Source: Betaproteobacteria bacterium SG8_40
Lineage (GTDB): Bacteria; Pseudomonadota; Gammaproteobacteria; Burkholderiales; Eutrophovitaceae
Direction: 5' to 3'
NCBI GenBank assembly: GCA_001304425.1
Contig: LJTS01000063.1
Location: 1-14,321, forward strand
DNA length: 14,321 nt
Below, piece by piece: positions 13,615 through 14,321 of this stretch. A model generated the notes under the pieces. It was not told the DNA's origin and made no database searches. It saw only the letters and a list, made by a program, of their open reading frames with translations. Each line of letters begins with the position of its first letter. The first letter of the stretch is position 1. A program made the translations under genes and the position numbers.

Positions 13615-14103
13615 CTAGTAATCCAGTTCCCATTCCACCAGGAGCTTTCCCGCCTCAAGGTCGACCTGCTTCACCACTGCATCCACAAAAGGCAGCAGGC
13701 GTTCCCTGTTGCCCCTCACCACCAGCACCGGATTCGCTCCGGATTCGAACAGTCGCTCAACATGACCGAGCGACTGCCCATGCGTATTCTCTACTCCCAG
13801 CCCTATCAGATCCGCCCAGTAATATTCGCCTGGATCAGCATCCGGTAACTGGTGTCGCGGAATCGCGACATCCCTGCCCTTAAGCGTCGCTGCCCGATTC
13901 CGGTCATCCATTCCCGCGAAACGCACCAGCAGGACTTGCCCGTGGACTGCCTTCTCGTCGACCTTCATGGCATCCCATCCGCCCGCTGAAGCGAGCCACC
14001 ATTCGGGATAACGAAAGAGGCTGTCTACTGATTCGGTATAGGGCTGCACCTTGACCCAACCCTTGACACCGAATGGAGCGCTGACGCGCCCCATCACGAT
14101 CAT
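13615..14103 (-). CDS. rimM: Ribosome maturation factor RimM
   Basis: A 162-residue 30S assembly factor that binds S19 and the 16S rRNA head. The N-terminal RimM domain begins at once with MIVMGRVSAPFGVKGWVKVQ (1-20). The C-terminal PRC-barrel domain starts at EYYWADLIGL (93-102) and carries GANPVLVV (122-129) and LLPFVDAVV (136-144). I chose the ATG at 14103, four bases after the rpsP stop. A TTG at 14127 would add eight residues (LAVRPPDE) and overlap rpsP by 20 bp. Neither has a strong Shine-Dalgarno, so the start is uncertain by eight residues. Confidence 0.96.
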   Translation of the reverse strand: MIVMGRVSAPFGVKGWVKVQPYTESVDSLFRYPEWWLASAGGWDAMKVDEKAVHGQVLLVRFAGMDDRNRAATLKGRDVAIPRHQLPDADPGEYYWADLIGLGVENTHGQSLGHVERLFESGANPVLVVRGNRERLLPFVDAVVKQVDLEAGKLLVEWELDY

Positions 14104-14107
14104 TTCG

Positions 14108-14321
14108 TCAGGAGGCCTTACTGCCAAATTGCTTTACGAGACGGGCAGCCGTATCCGACAACTGCGCCCCCTTACCCTGCCAGTAAGCAAGCCGCTCCAT
14201 GTCGACGCGCAATCCTTCGCGCCCTTCAGGCGCCTTCGGATCGTAAAACCCGACCCGCTCGATGAAGCGCCCGTCGCGCGCATTGCGCGAGTCGGCAACC
14301 ACCATATTGTAAAAAGGCCGC
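14108..14321 (-). CDS. rpsP: Small ribosomal subunit protein S16, N-terminus outside window
   Basis: The frame is open to the right edge and starts mid-codon there, reading RPFYNMVVADSRNARDGRFI, the S16 segment that follows the first dozen or so residues of the protein. ERVGFYDPKAPEGREGL, then VDMERLAYWQGKGAQLSDTA and VKQFG complete the family pattern. An internal ATG at 14305 is not the start, because the conserved RPFYN lies ahead of it. It is the first known gene of the rpsP-rimM-trmD-rplS operon; the promoter is beyond the edge. Confidence 0.97.
   Translation of the reverse strand, partial: RPFYNMVVADSRNARDGRFIERVGFYDPKAPEGREGLRVDMERLAYWQGKGAQLSDTAARLVKQFGSKAS

Noticed and set aside
1..14321. 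CRISPR array, insertion sequence, prophage, toxin-antitoxin or defence cassette
   Set aside because: No regularly spaced repeats, no transposase or phage structural genes, and no unexplained coding space large enough were seen.

Overview
The window looks like the chromosome of a high-G+C proteobacterium, most likely a betaproteobacterium. The evidence is the gene order rpsU-yqeY-dnaG-rpoD facing a divergent tsaD, a 70-residue S21, an RpoD with regions 1.1 and 1.2 and a long acidic non-conserved region, and the rpsP-rimM-trmD-rplS ribosome operon. A gammaproteobacterium is not excluded. Almost all the DNA is coding, and almost everything is on the minus strand except tsaD and the partial gene at the left edge.

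Left edge (1-1081). The 3' part of a TPR-repeat protein of the class often fused to adenylate cyclase or CadC-like regulator domains runs rightward. By eye it is clearly less G+C-rich than the rest. It ends about 20 bp from the 3' end of a minus-strand tRNA with anticodon CAT, whose acceptor stem marks it as the lysidine-modified tRNA-Ile2. A bidirectional hairpin terminator separates the tRNA from rpoD.

Macromolecular synthesis region (1094-6078), read right to left. A good extended -10 promoter precedes rpsU (ribosomal protein S21), and an intrinsic terminator follows rpsU directly. Next come yqeY, a 229-bp spacer rich in inverted and direct repeats with a candidate promoter, dnaG (primase), a spacer with a hairpin and a candidate -10 box, and rpoD (the main sigma factor). 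This couples translation, replication and transcription genes, with visible sites that could uncouple their expression.

Middle (6113-12070). tsaD (tRNA t6A synthesis) runs rightward and overlaps the end of plsY tail to tail. A five-gene leftward run follows, read from the right: a TAXI-family solute-binding lipoprotein, a fused 4TM/12TM TRAP permease, ogt (alkyltransferase DNA repair), xerD (chromosome dimer resolution) and plsY (phospholipid acyltransferase). All gaps are 17 bp or less, so a transporter appears co-transcribed with housekeeping genes from one candidate extended -10 promoter near 12171.

Right edge (12258-14321). The canonical rpsP-rimM-trmD-rplS operon ends in a strong terminator. 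rpsP is cut by the window edge, and rplS has an acidic/Ala-rich C-terminal tail beyond the usual L19 core.

I looked for an undescribed system and did not find a convincing one: there is no CRISPR array, insertion sequence, prophage or defence cassette. The best leads are the structured yqeY-dnaG spacer, the tRNA-flanking low-G+C gene (possible island edge) and the transporter-repair-recombinase-lipid operon.
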